From contig NZ_JPWF01000001.1 in NCBI RefSeq assembly GCF_003326675.1, positions 480,624-544,623 on the forward strand: a stretch of 64,000 nt of DNA. The letters are read 5' to 3'. The notes beneath the pieces were generated by a model, which worked only from the letters and a program-made list of their open reading frames with translations, was not told the origin of the DNA and searched no databases. A program made the translations under genes and the position numbers. This document shows positions 35,878-45,440 of the stretch, in pieces (the stretch's first letter is position 1; the number at the start of each line of letters is the position of its first letter). The stretch comes from Thalassospira profundimaris. GTDB taxonomy: Bacteria > Pseudomonadota > Alphaproteobacteria > Rhodospirillales > Thalassospiraceae.

Positions 35878-38295
35878 GTGGTCAGCTTAGTGAATATGAA
35901 AATTGGTCGGCAAATGATGGTTGGGGTATCGTTGCTGGTCTTTCAAAGTGCGTTTGCACAAAGTACTTTCGCGCAAGATGCCAATCAGCAGGAACAAAAC
36001 CAGACACTGTTCCTGTTTGATCTATCGCCGCAGCCTCTGCCGCAGGCACTGAGTGCATTTTCCGACGTTACTGGGATGCAGATCCTTTATACGGAACAGT
36101 CGATTTACGAACATGATGCACCGGCATTAACCGGTGAATATACCGTAGATCAGGCACTTGATATTCTGCTGAACGGCAGCAATGTCGAATTCAGTTATAC
36201 ATCTGCAACCTCGATCACGTTGCGTCGCAAAGACGTAAATAGTGATGCCGGTGTCATGATGCTCGACACGGTCGAAGTCATCGGTACGCGGCAATCCCGG
36301 TATGACAGTCGTTATGCAGAAACGGGAACCATGATTCCCAAAGATGTAACCGAAATCCCTCGCACCGTAGAAATTATTCCCGAGCAACTGCTGCTTGATC
36401 AGCATGCACAAGAGCTTGAAGACGTATACCGTTTGTCACCGAACGTGGTGAATATGGATGGCTATGGCGGCAGTCGCGAAGACTTTCTTATTCGCGGTTT
36501 TCGGCGTCGCGATGATATTTATCGTAACGGTGTACGCCTTAAAACCAACGGTCGCATCAACCCGTCAACCGTTGATAATGTGCAGATCATCAAAGGGCCG
36601 GTCGCAGAAATTGGTCAGATGACACCGGGCGGATTGGTTAATGTCATTACCAAAAAGCCGTCATACGAGCAGCAAGCCTATGCCGTCACGAATTTCAACG
36701 AACATGGCCAGAAACAGCTATTGGCCGATGTGACCGGGCCGATCGGCGAGAGTGACGCGTTCGCATACCGTATTACGGCCTCTGCCGAGGATAGTGAGAA
36801 CTTCCGGGATGCCACGATCGAGCGGCAGTTTCTGAACAGCTCGATGTCGTGGATGACCGATGGTGGTTCACTGATTGATTTCAGTTATGAATACACCCAT
36901 GACGAACGGCCAGTGGACCGCGGAGTGATCACGGTTGCCGGAAGTGGTGGCGGTCGGGAGATCGCAAATGTGTCGCTTGATACACGGTTTGATCAGGACG
37001 ATCTGAACAATCGCGACGTGACGACACATATTTGGGAACTTGATAACTCCGTCCCGGTCTTTGATGACGAGTGGTATCTGGAAAGCAAGCTTTTTTATGC
37101 TTATGAACAGGTTGACGAGATTCGGAACGAGGTAACCAGTGTTTCAAGCACTGGTGTTCTGACCCGGCGTGTGCAGGGGAATGAGGACCGTGAGCTCAGT
37201 ACTGCGTTCGGGCGTATGCAACTGCGTGGCGAGGCTGATCTTTGGCGACCGGTCGATCTGGTTTCAGGGGTCGAGCTGCGACATCAATACGAAACCTGGA
37301 CCAACTTCTCCGGACAGGATCAGGTGGGCGGTACGGTTTCAAATCCGTCTTCCTTTACGCTGGTTGACAACACGGCGTCCAACCCTCGCTCTCGCCAATA
37401 CACCGAAGTTGAGCAAATCTCGTATGGGCCATACGCACAGAGTGACTTGCATCTTACCGATGATGTCACACTGACCCTTGGGGCGCGCTACGAGATCTTC
37501 GATAATGAATACAGCGCTGAAAACAAGCTGACCGGAGCCCTGTCAGGTGTGGATCCGAAGCGCGATGGCAAACTGACAAAATCGGCAGGACTTTTGTGGA
37601 AGCCGGTTGATCAGTTGTCACTTTATGCGTCCTTTGCCGAGACTTTCCAGTCGCAAAATATCTATAGCGGCAATGGAACAACCTCTGTGTTTTCACCGGA
37701 AGAAGGACGCCAATACGAAATCGGGGCGAAGTGGTCTGGTTTGAAAGACCGTTTGCTGTTGACCGCATCGTTGTTTGATATCGAACAGGAAAATGTGGTG
37801 GAAACCGTGAACGGCACACCGCAATTGACCGGTGGCATTCGTTCGCGCGGGTTTGAAAGTTCAGTCACCGCGACCCCGATAAAAGGCATGAACTTGCGCG
37901 GGAGTATCGGTTTCCTTGGTTCGGAAATTGTCAGTGACAATGCCAATAACGGTAATCGTCCGGCAAACACCCCTGACATGACCGCAAGCCTTTGGGCCAG
38001 TTACGAGTTTCAGGATGCCGCAAGTGAGTTCAAGGGCCTCGGCTTCGGGGGCGGCTTGACGCATGTTGGTGATCGTTACGGTGACAATGGTCATTCTTTC
38101 GAGCTCGGCAGTTACACCGTTTATGACCTTGGCGTCTGGTATTATCTGCCGCTTCGAAATGAGTCACGGGTCCGCTTTGATCTGGGGGTGAAAAACGTAA
38201 CGGATGAGGACTATTACGTGGCATCGGGTGGAACCTATCGCGTGAGTGTTGGCAATCCGAGAACCCTGTTTGGAAGTGTCAGAGTCGAATTCTGA
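35878..38295 (+). CDS. TonB-dependent siderophore receptor with signalling (STN) domain
   Basis: An 805-residue outer-membrane receptor. After the export signal (ending near FAQDA) an STN domain (about 40-110, DLSPQPLPQALSAFSDVTGMQ, ALTGEYTVDQALDILLNGS) signals to FecR. A plug follows (about 125-270: PRTVEIIPEQLLLDQ, EDFLIRGF, VDNVQIIKGPVAE, GGLVNVITKKP) and then the 22-strand barrel, ending in the canonical Phe. It imports a ferric chelate; the siderophore is not known. The GTG at 35878 has GGGGA 6 bases upstream; GTG 35851 and ATG 35896 are alternatives. The next gene overlaps its stop. Confidence 0.93.
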   Translation: MVSLVNMKIGRQMMVGVSLLVFQSAFAQSTFAQDANQQEQNQTLFLFDLSPQPLPQALSAFSDVTGMQILYTEQSIYEHDAPALTGEYTVDQALDILLNGSNVEFSYTSATSITLRRKDVNSDAGVMMLDTVEVIGTRQSRYDSRYAETGTMIPKDVTEIPRTVEIIPEQLLLDQHAQELEDVYRLSPNVVNMDGYGGSREDFLIRGFRRRDDIYRNGVRLKTNGRINPSTVDNVQIIKGPVAEIGQMTPGGLVNVITKKPSYEQQAYAVTNFNEHGQKQLLADVTGPIGESDAFAYRITASAEDSENFRDATIERQFLNSSMSWMTDGGSLIDFSYEYTHDERPVDRGVITVAGSGGGREIANVSLDTRFDQDDLNNRDVTTHIWELDNSVPVFDDEWYLESKLFYAYEQVDEIRNEVTSVSSTGVLTRRVQGNEDRELSTAFGRMQLRGEADLWRPVDLVSGVELRHQYETWTNFSGQDQVGGTVSNPSSFTLVDNTASNPRSRQYTEVEQISYGPYAQSDLHLTDDVTLTLGARYEIFDNEYSAENKLTGALSGVDPKRDGKLTKSAGLLWKPVDQLSLYASFAETFQSQNIYSGNGTTSVFSPEEGRQYEIGAKWSGLKDRLLLTASLFDIEQENVVETVNGTPQLTGGIRSRGFESSVTATPIKGMNLRGSIGFLGSEIVSDNANNGNRPANTPDMTASLWASYEFQDAASEFKGLGFGGGLTHVGDRYGDNGHSFELGSYTVYDLGVWYYLPLRNESRVRFDLGVKNVTDEDYYVASGGTYRVSVGNPRTLFGSVRVEF

Positions 38296-39659
38296 TGGTG
38301 CGTGACCAGAAACTGACGGCGAAGATGCCAGTCAAACCAAACTGGTTTGACTGGCACAGCTGGATCGGCGTGTATTTGGGCTTGCTGTTGTTTTCCATCT
38401 GTTGGAGTGGGGCTTTTGCCGCATTGTCATCGGAAATCGATTGGCTTCTGATGCCGGCATCCCGCATGGTCACGGCAGAGGACAACTTCGACTTTTCCAA
38501 GGCCTTCCCGGTTGTGGAACGTGCGTATCCCCGGGCCAAGATCGAACTTGCCGAAGCGCCGGCAAACAGATTTTCCGCAGCGCGTTTTACCGTCAAGGAA
38601 CCGGGCGGCGGGCGGCTGTTTGTCTATTTTAATCCTGCGACGGCCGAGGTTACCGGAAGCCAATCGATATTTACGGTTCAGAGGTTCTTTCGCGAATTCC
38701 ACGAAGCGTTTTTCGGGCTTTATGGTGTGGGCAAATTTCTTGTCTGCTTGTTCTCTGTTCCGCTTTTCCTGTCGATGTTATCGGCACTGTTGTTTTTCAA
38801 ACGGTGGTGGCAGCGTTTCTTTCAGTTGCGGCTGGGTAAAACAAAGATCAGCTTGTGGAGCAACCTGCACAAGTTTGCCGGTCTTTGGAGCCTTTGGTTC
38901 GTCTTGTTGATGGCGCTTACCGGTGCCTGGTATTTATTTGAAGAAGCACGTTACAAACTTGGCGACGAAAAATTTGCCTTGGTTGATGCCTATCCGCTGG
39001 CCGTTCATCAATTGCCGGATCCCCGTATTGCGGGGCAGGAACGCATGCCTATCGGGGATCTGATTGCAATCGCGCGACAGGAACGTCCCGATATGCAGAT
39101 CACAACGATCCAGCCGGATCGCGCCGGATTTTTTTACGTTATCGGCCAATCCGATGATGTGTTGGTCCGAGACCGTGCGAACAAGCTGTTCATTAATCCC
39201 GTTAGTGGTGAGATTGAATTCAATCAGTATGCCGGGGATTTGAACGCGTATTGGCGTTGGTCAGAAACCGCCGATATCCTGCATTTTGGAACTTTCGCAG
39301 GGATCACCAGCAAGATCGTCTGGTTTGTTTTTGGCCTTGTTCTTGCGGGGTTATCGCTTTCTGGGGCGTGGCTTTATGTGCAAAAGCAACAAAACAGAAG
39401 GTCTGCAAAATGGCCGAAGGCGAATTTGGCCGCCTGTGTCGCATTGATCGTCCCGATCTCGGTATTACCGATTGTCTGGGTTTACCTGCACCGTGTTGGC
39501 GGCAAGGTCGATGGCAAGTATGTCATGGTTGAGCTGCCAGATGGTGTGGCAGTCTTCATCCTCTGCTGGGGGATCGTAACCTTGATGATCGAACTGGTTT
39601 GGGTGATTGGTCTTTTTTCACTTCGCCGCGCAAAGGTCAGAAAGCATCACCCGGCATGA
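38295..39659 (+). CDS. PepSY-associated transmembrane protein (siderophore-iron reductase type)
   Basis: A 454-residue membrane protein with the PepSY_TM layout: an N-terminal helix after WFDWHSWIGVYLGLLLFSICW, two further helices near 155-175 and 200-220 (LWSNLHKFAGLWSLWFVLLMALTGAWY), a periplasmic PepSY-like part, then helices near 345-365, 380-400 and 420-445. Conserved His residues (DWHSW, NLHKFAG, DILHFGTFAG) suggest haem or metal binding. Such proteins often follow siderophore receptors and may reduce imported iron. Its ATG overlaps the receptor stop (TGATG), so the two are coupled. Confidence 0.88.
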   Translation: MVRDQKLTAKMPVKPNWFDWHSWIGVYLGLLLFSICWSGAFAALSSEIDWLLMPASRMVTAEDNFDFSKAFPVVERAYPRAKIELAEAPANRFSAARFTVKEPGGGRLFVYFNPATAEVTGSQSIFTVQRFFREFHEAFFGLYGVGKFLVCLFSVPLFLSMLSALLFFKRWWQRFFQLRLGKTKISLWSNLHKFAGLWSLWFVLLMALTGAWYLFEEARYKLGDEKFALVDAYPLAVHQLPDPRIAGQERMPIGDLIAIARQERPDMQITTIQPDRAGFFYVIGQSDDVLVRDRANKLFINPVSGEIEFNQYAGDLNAYWRWSETADILHFGTFAGITSKIVWFVFGLVLAGLSLSGAWLYVQKQQNRRSAKWPKANLAACVALIVPISVLPIVWVYLHRVGGKVDGKYVMVELPDGVAVFILCWGIVTLMIELVWVIGLFSLRRAKVRKHHPA

Positions 39660-40382
39660 TCAAGGGGCAGGCGCGAGATACTCGTAATCGAGTGTGCGCG
39701 CCTGTTCATCGCTGCAAATCTGGATTGTGTTATCGGTCTTGATTTTGTCAAAGCGCGGATCAAGCGTCCCGACATAGTGTTTATCCGGGGTCGCGACATA
39801 AAGGCAGCGCCCGGTTTCACCTTCAAGACGCTTTCCAGCACGCCAATCAGATGGCGCAATCATATCACTGCCATGAATGCCGATTTCCGCATTGGCCGCC
39901 TCGGCGGAAAGGCTGTCATAGCGATGTGAATAACCCTCAATCGGCAGGGCTTCGCCATCGCGGATCATGGCCGCGGCGACATCGCGATCTCCTATTCCGC
40001 ATTCGACAATCGGAAAATCGTTTGCCTTGCCAGCGCGGTCTTCATCGCCGGGCCAGCATTGAACCGTAAAAGGTGCCATGGCGAAATATTTGCGCAACTG
40101 CATGGCGGCCGACATGCCACAATCCCAGAAACTGCCGTTGTGCCGGCATTGCTGACCCAATTCGGGGGCATCGAGGCCGGCAATATCGACCACCTTGCCG
40201 TCAATGATGATGGTATCACCATCAATGACGTTGATATCGCGGCCTTCGGCTTCGAGTGCCGGGGGGGTGTCCGAATGGTTTGCATTGTTCGCGGCATTAA
40301 CCGGCTTGTCTTGCAGGTAAACCGCAAGGGCTAATAACACGGGCACAGCAATCAGGAAAAACAGATGGTGCAAACGTTGCAA
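39660..40382 (-). CDS. Exported or anchored thermonuclease-like (SNase) protein
   Basis: A 240-residue protein with an N-terminal hydrophobic segment (LHHLFFLIAVPVLLALAVYL) and an SNase-like beta-barrel: INVIDGDTIIIDGKVVDIAGLDAPELGQ holds the Asp residues expected to bind Ca2+, and DRDVAAAMIRDGEALPIEGYSHRYDSLSAEA is the usual C-terminal block. Four Cys after the core may form disulphides. It would cut nucleic acid outside the cytoplasm. The TTG at 40382 with GAGG 6 bases upstream is my choice; the frame is open to 40532. Its stop and that of the convergent PepSY gene share the hexamer TGATCA. Confidence 0.72.
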   Translation of the reverse strand: MQRLHHLFFLIAVPVLLALAVYLQDKPVNAANNANHSDTPPALEAEGRDINVIDGDTIIIDGKVVDIAGLDAPELGQQCRHNGSFWDCGMSAAMQLRKYFAMAPFTVQCWPGDEDRAGKANDFPIVECGIGDRDVAAAMIRDGEALPIEGYSHRYDSLSAEAANAEIGIHGSDMIAPSDWRAGKRLEGETGRCLYVATPDKHYVGTLDPRFDKIKTDNTIQICSDEQARTLDYEYLAPAP

Positions 40383-40600
40383 CGGAAACCTCGGCGTGTG
40401 GTCAAACGGTTGATTTGTGAAGAATGACACATCGAACAGGGTAAAAGAACAAGCGAAAAGAACGGCAAAATGATGACGTCTGATGATTCGGCCGGACGAT
40501 GGTGACCAGAATGTCGATCTTGCCCTGCACAATAACAGGATGCATTTAAAGGGAATTGGCGCTAAAAGCGGGTTTGTCTTTTGCTGACAAGGAAGCTTCT

Positions 40601-42058
40601 TTGTTTCGTCTGCAACCCATCTTCTTCGTCGTCGGGGTCATGGTGATTATCATCGGTATATCGATGATGGTTCCTGCTGCTGTTGATCTTTATTACGGTA
40701 ACCCGGACTGGAAAATTTTCGCCCAGGCATCGGTCACAACCATCGGACTTGGGGGCATGGCGTGCCTTGCCTGTCGGTCCGATATTGGTCCGCGCGTGAC
40801 AGCCCGGCAGGGTTATGTCCTGACCGTTGTGTCGTGGATCGCCATCAGTGTGACCGGGGCGCTGCCACTTTGGTATTCATCGCTTGGCATCAGTTTCTGT
40901 GATGCGGTTTTTGAAACGGTTTCGGGTCTGACCACCACCGGATCAACAATCCTTTCCGGACTTGATGATATGCCGCCGGGTCTGTTGATCTGGCGATCAA
41001 TCATGCAGTGGCTGGGCGGGATTGGTATTATCGTGACAGCATTGGCCCTGTTGCCGATGATGCGGGTTGGTGGCATGCAGCTTTTCCAGATGGAAAGTTC
41101 GGATCGCTCCGAAAAGCTCAGCCCGCGCATGCGCGACATGTGTCTGCAGATTGTGCTGATCTACAGCAGCCTGACCTTTACCTGTGTGGTTCTCTATCGC
41201 GTCTTCGGGATGAACTGGTTTGATGCGATCAATTACGGCATGACCACATTGTCGACTGGCGGCTATGCGACATCTGACCTGTCATTTGCCAAGTTTGACA
41301 GTAGTCTTTCGCTGCACTGGATTGCCATCCTGTTCATGATTGCCGGCGGTCTTCCGTTTACGGCCTATGCGGTTATGCTGCGTAAACGGACGTTGCGTGC
41401 AGTGACGGGCAACCAGCAGATAAGACTTTTTGCTCTGATCATTACCGGCTTTACGTTGCTTCTGACGTTGCGGCTTGCGCAAATTTCCGATGACAGCATC
41501 TTCCGGTCGCTGACGTTGGCGGCGTTTAACCTTGTTTCGGTGATTACCACCACCGGCTTTGCATCAGGTGACTATTTGCTGTGGGGGCCAACGGCCGTCA
41601 TGCTGTTCTTCTTTGCGACCTTTATTGGTGGCTGTTCGGGATCAACATCGGGCGGCTTCAAGATGTTTCGCCTGTATGTGGTCTTTACCGGGTTGCGCGC
41701 CCATTTTATGCGCCTGCGCAGTCCGTCTGCGGTTGTGGTCAGTCGCATTGATCGTCATGAAATCACGTCTGACATCTATAATGCGGTTACAGTTTATGTC
41801 TTCCTTCTGACCATCAGTTATATCGGCGTAACTGTTGCGCTGGGGATGACCGGGCTTGATCTGATCACATCGATGAGTGCCGCTGCAACAGCACTGGCCA
41901 ACGTTGGTCCGGGGCTTGGCAATATCATCGGGCCTGCCGGAAGTTTCCAGTCCTTGCCCGATGCCGCAAAGTGGATCCTTGACGTTGCCATGATTTTGGG
42001 ACGGCTTGAGTTTGAGACGTTGCTGGTTCTTTTGATGCCATCTTTCTGGCGGGACTAG
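40601..42058 (+). CDS. trkH: TrkH-family potassium uptake protein (copy 1)
   Basis: About 485 residues with the four-fold membrane-pore-membrane design of Trk/Ktr transporters. Selectivity-filter-like Gly residues sit in TVSGLTTTGSTIL, GMTTLSTGGYATS, VSVITTTGFASGDY and ALANVGPGLGNIIGPAGSF. GGIGIIVTALALLPMM, MQLFQMESSDRSEK and GGCSGSTSGGFKMFR are family motifs. It imports K+ together with a TrkA-type regulator, which is not in the window. The TTG at 40601 has AAGGAAG 5 bases upstream; a TTG at 40556 would add 15 residues. A paralogue lies at 46605. Confidence 0.9.
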   Translation: MFRLQPIFFVVGVMVIIIGISMMVPAAVDLYYGNPDWKIFAQASVTTIGLGGMACLACRSDIGPRVTARQGYVLTVVSWIAISVTGALPLWYSSLGISFCDAVFETVSGLTTTGSTILSGLDDMPPGLLIWRSIMQWLGGIGIIVTALALLPMMRVGGMQLFQMESSDRSEKLSPRMRDMCLQIVLIYSSLTFTCVVLYRVFGMNWFDAINYGMTTLSTGGYATSDLSFAKFDSSLSLHWIAILFMIAGGLPFTAYAVMLRKRTLRAVTGNQQIRLFALIITGFTLLLTLRLAQISDDSIFRSLTLAAFNLVSVITTTGFASGDYLLWGPTAVMLFFFATFIGGCSGSTSGGFKMFRLYVVFTGLRAHFMRLRSPSAVVVSRIDRHEITSDIYNAVTVYVFLLTISYIGVTVALGMTGLDLITSMSAAATALANVGPGLGNIIGPAGSFQSLPDAAKWILDVAMILGRLEFETLLVLLMPSFWRD

Positions 42059-42189
42059 TTCCGTTACAAAATGATCAACGGTAAAAGTTGGACCTGTGAC
42101 GAATGCCACTGACATTGCTGGTGGCGTCCGTCAGGTTTGATCGCGGTTGATCTTTCAACACATAAAACAAACAAAACTTGGACACGGGC

Positions 42190-42378
42190 ATGATGTTGTC
42201 GAAAAAATTCGCACGCAAAGCAGCAGGCATTGTTTCGGTATTGATGATTGCGGGGGCCGTTTCGGCCTGTTCGCCGGAAGTCGGAAGCGAAGAATGGTGT
42301 GCTGATCTTAAGGAAAAGCCGAAGGGTGACTGGACTGCAAACGAAGCAGCCGATTTCACCAAACACTGTCTTTTCTGA
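42190..42378 (+). CDS. DUF3012 small lipoprotein
   Basis: A 62-residue protein with a signal ending in the lipobox VSAC, then SPEVGSEEWCADLKEKPKGD, WTANEAADFTKHCLF, the DUF3012 pattern with two Cys. It is probably anchored in the envelope; function unknown. Start could be ATG 42190 or 42193. It stands alone 130 bases after trkH. Confidence 0.75.
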   Translation: MMLSKKFARKAAGIVSVLMIAGAVSACSPEVGSEEWCADLKEKPKGDWTANEAADFTKHCLF

Positions 42379-42703
42379 TCGTGTGAAACCTTGATCGACA
42401 AGGTGCTTGTCGGTCGATTCTTCTCATCTGTCTGGAAATGCCGCCATTGTGGCGGTTGAATCCGCTCTTTGGCACCTGCTTGGCGGTGGTACTGCCAAGG
42501 GGCGGATTTTTGCGTTTAAATGGCGGAAAATAACGTGGAACAAACTGTTGTCCACCGCGTTTGAGACAGAAGATTTCGACGCATAAGTGTGATGCAGCAA
42601 GGTACATTTGCGTTGCCTTGATAAATCCCTATAATGCGCGGCCCGTGACTGATCGCGGGAGTCGAATACGACAACAATTTTTATACGAGGTTAGACAATT
42701 ATT
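42379..42703. other. Intergenic region of about 325 bases before asd
   Basis: It holds a probable terminator at 42459-42512 and the asd promoter region. A minus-strand frame at 42356-42607 has no coding character and is not called. Confidence 0.4.
42459..42512 (+). terminator. Probable terminator of the DUF3012 gene
   Basis: AATCCGC (42459-42465) pairs with GCGGATT (42502-42508), and an inner hairpin CTTGGC/GCCAAG lies between; TTT follows. The long two-part stem makes the call moderate. Confidence 0.5.
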
Positions 42704-43711
42704 ATGAGTGCCGAAAATCTCCATGTCGGTGTGATCGGCGCAACCGGTGCGGTTGGCGTCGAGCTGATCAACGTTATGTTTGATCGTAACTTCCCTGTGG
42801 GTGAACTCACCCTGTTCGCTTCCGAGCGTTCAGCAGGCAAGACCGTGGAGACTAAGTTCGGCACTAAGACCATCGCACTGTTTTCTGTAGAAGAAGCAAA
42901 GCAGTGCGATATTGTCTTCCTTGCTGTTTCCGGCGATTTCGCCAAGGAATATGCCCCGCAGATCGCCGAAGGCGCGCTGGTCATTGATAACTCCTCGGCT
43001 TTCCGTCTGAATGATGACGTTCCGCTGATCGTTCCGGAAATCAATGGTGATCTTGCCAAGACTGCAAAACTGATCGCAAACCCGAACTGCACCACGGCGA
43101 TTGCCGCTGTTGCGCTTTGGCCGCTGCATCAGGCCTTTGGTCTGAAAAAGGTGATCGTATCAACCTATCAGGCAGCATCGGGTGCCGGTCAGCCGGGCAT
43201 GAACGAACTGCGCGAAGGTCTGGCAGCCGGTCTTGAAGGCAAGCCGGTTCCGGCCGAAGTCTTTGCCCATCCGCTGGCATTCAACGTGATCCCGCATATC
43301 GATAGCTTCCAGGAAAACGGTTACACCCGTGAAGAAATGAAAGTGACCTGGGAAACGCGCAAAATCTTTGGCGCGCCGGATCTTCCGGTATCGTGCACTG
43401 CGGTTCGTATCCCGACCGAACGCACCCATTCCGAGGCAATTGTCGTTGAAACCGAAAAAGCGGTTACCCCGGCAGCAGCCCGTGAAGTTCTTGCAAAGGC
43501 CAAGGGCGTCAAGCTTGTCGATGATCCGGCAAACAACGTCTATCCGATGCCGTTGACCGCAACCGAACAGTATGATGTTGAAGTCGGCCGTATCCGTTCG
43601 AACCTGATCTTTGGGGATCATGGTCTGGAACTGTTTGTGGCTGGTGACCAGCTGCTTAAAGGTGCGGCGCTGAATGCAGTTCAGATTGCCGAGGCATCGA
43701 TTGCCGACTAA
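42704..43711 (+). CDS. asd: Aspartate-semialdehyde dehydrogenase
   Basis: A 335-residue enzyme. The NADP-binding start is [18 protein letters not shown]; the catalytic Cys is in [15 protein letters not shown], and [20 protein letters not shown] and [19 protein letters not shown] match the substrate site. It reduces aspartyl phosphate to the semialdehyde feeding Lys, Met and Thr synthesis, so it supplies homoserine for metZ further along. A strong terminator follows. Confidence 0.96.
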   Translation: MSAENLHVGVIGATGAVGVELINVMFDRNFPVGELTLFASERSAGKTVETKFGTKTIALFSVEEAKQCDIVFLAVSGDFAKEYAPQIAEGALVIDNSSAFRLNDDVPLIVPEINGDLAKTAKLIANPNCTTAIAAVALWPLHQAFGLKKVIVSTYQAASGAGQPGMNELREGLAAGLEGKPVPAEVFAHPLAFNVIPHIDSFQENGYTREEMKVTWETRKIFGAPDLPVSCTAVRIPTERTHSEAIVVETEKAVTPAAAREVLAKAKGVKLVDDPANNVYPMPLTATEQYDVEVGRIRSNLIFGDHGLELFVAGDQLLKGAALNAVQIAEASIAD

Positions 43712-43737
43712 TTCCAAACGGAGTTAGGACGAAATAC

Positions 43738-43773
43738 AAACGGCCCCGTCAGGTATCTGACGGGGCCGTTTTG
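43738..43773. terminator. Terminator between asd and the diguanylate cyclase gene
   Basis: CGGCCCCGTCAG (43741-43752) and CTGACGGGGCCG (43757-43768) make a perfect 12-bp stem with a 4-base loop followed by TTTT. It mainly serves asd but can act on the convergent gene too. Confidence 0.92.
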
Positions 43774-43790
43774 TTTGAATGATGATGGTT

Positions 43791-45248
43791 TTACGCCAGC
43801 GAGATGTGGTCGCGACCAGATGCCTTGGCGGTATAAAGGGCGTTATCAACACGTGACATCAGCGTATCAAGGTCTTCGCCATCACGGTATTCAGTGACAC
43901 CTGCGCTGATTGTGATCAGGATTTTATCGCGGCCAAAGCGGACTGGTGCTTCGCGGATGTGATCTGCAAGTTCACGGGCCTTGGTCAAGGCATCCTGCCT
44001 GTTGGTATCAGGGAACATCACAACGAATTCATCGCCGCCCCACCGACAAATAAGATCGGACTCGCGAACATGCGTTCGGATTGACGTCAGGACTTCACGC
44101 AGAACAGCATCACCGCCTGGATGGCCATAGGTGTCGTTGATTGCTTTGAAGCCGTCCAGATCGAAGCACATGACCGACAAGGGTGATTTTTGACGTCTGG
44201 ACGATTTGGTCGTCTGATCAAACACCATGTCAAAGACCTGACGGTTGAGGCTTCCGGTCAGTTTGTCACGTGATGCCAGTTCTTCCAGCCGGTTCTGATA
44301 GTTTCGCACGGTCAAATAGGCGATTAGCCCGACAATCACCGTAATCAGAAGCGATATGCCGATATTGACGAACAATGTGTTCTGAAGGCGGTTGTTCGAT
44401 GACAGGTCACTTTGTTCAACGATCAGAAGCCAGCCAAATTCCGAAACCAGTCGGCTGTTGACGAAATAGGTATGTCCATCTTCGCTATATGAGATCGATG
44501 CCCCGGGAGACGTCAGGATTTGGGTTGCAAGATTTCGCATGCCGGGACGTTCATACAGGTTCTCGGCATTGCCAAATCCGCTGCCGCGCAAGGTGACATG
44601 GCCTTCGGTATCGACGAAGTAAATCGTTCGGCCATAGCGGTTCTGATAGGTCTCGATCAGGTTGGTGACCGAGTTGACCGACAATCCAACCCCGGTGATC
44701 CCGATGACGTTCCCGTCATAATCGCTTACCTGATAATTTATAAAGATCGACAGCCGCGAACGATCAACCGTGTCGTGGTCAATATTGATCTCGTAGGGCT
44801 TTTTGGCATCGCGCGCGCGGAAATACCAACCGTCGGCAGGGTCATCTTCGGTGATCTGTTTGATGACGCCGCTGGGGTGGTAGTAATTCCGGGTTTTGTC
44901 GGAGATGTAATAGGCTGTAATGGTGTCGTAGCGCGACTGGATTTCGTTCAGATACTTGATGATGCGTTGTTCATCGCTTTCACCGGACAATGCCCAGTCG
45001 CGGACAAAGGTATCATGCGCCATCAAGGACGAAATAAAGATCGGCTGCAATAGATCGCGCTGTATTTCCGAATAGATATTGTCGCTGGTCAAAGGCAGCG
45101 TTGATTCGGAAACCTGTTCTTCAAGGGATTCGCGTGCGACATAAAAACTGACGAAACTTGTGGTCAGAAAACCGACAGCAAGAAGTACGCACAAAATAAC
45201 GGCGAAGTATATTTTCTTTCCCTGCACGGAAAGCTCCCCAAAAGACAA
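43791..45248 (-). CDS. Membrane diguanylate cyclase with Cache-type sensor
   Basis: A 485-residue protein. TM1 lies at about 13-37, a periplasmic Cache-like domain at 40-300 (RYDTITAYYISDKTRNYYHPSG, VIGITGVGLSVNSV, GWLLIVEQ), TM2 at about 305-327, and a GGDEF domain at 335-485. The active site GGDEF is intact (CRWGGDEFVVMF), and RESD placed five residues before it is a complete inhibitory I-site. It should make c-di-GMP from GTP and be product-inhibited. With the EAL protein at 12564 it gives the window one maker and one breaker of c-di-GMP. The ligand is unknown. Confidence 0.93.
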   Translation of the reverse strand: MSFGELSVQGKKIYFAVILCVLLAVGFLTTSFVSFYVARESLEEQVSESTLPLTSDNIYSEIQRDLLQPIFISSLMAHDTFVRDWALSGESDEQRIIKYLNEIQSRYDTITAYYISDKTRNYYHPSGVIKQITEDDPADGWYFRARDAKKPYEINIDHDTVDRSRLSIFINYQVSDYDGNVIGITGVGLSVNSVTNLIETYQNRYGRTIYFVDTEGHVTLRGSGFGNAENLYERPGMRNLATQILTSPGASISYSEDGHTYFVNSRLVSEFGWLLIVEQSDLSSNNRLQNTLFVNIGISLLITVIVGLIAYLTVRNYQNRLEELASRDKLTGSLNRQVFDMVFDQTTKSSRRQKSPLSVMCFDLDGFKAINDTYGHPGGDAVLREVLTSIRTHVRESDLICRWGGDEFVVMFPDTNRQDALTKARELADHIREAPVRFGRDKILITISAGVTEYRDGEDLDTLMSRVDNALYTAKASGRDHISLA

Positions 45249-45373
45249 TCGTTCGTCGTTGCCGGTATTTGATTCCGCAATTTCGACCCGGTTAATCTAC
45301 GGGAAAGCCGGGGGTATTGCACGGGGCAATATCAGTTTGAGGACCGATTGTGTTTGGGGATTAATTTAGAATA

Positions 45374-45410
45374 ATTAAAAAGAAACCGCCGATCTGGTGG
45401 TCGGCGGTTC
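45374..45410 (-). terminator. Terminator of purU
   Basis: AACCGCCGA (45384-45392) and TCGGCGGTT (45401-45409) form a 9-bp stem; on the minus strand TCTTTTTAATT follows. Confidence 0.85.
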
Positions 45411-45440
45411 CTTGAAACTTCTACGTGTGCAGGGCTGTGT

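Noticed and set aside
42356..42607. 83-codon frame on the minus strand
   Set aside because: No ribosome site, no motif, overlaps the DUF3012 gene end and a terminator.
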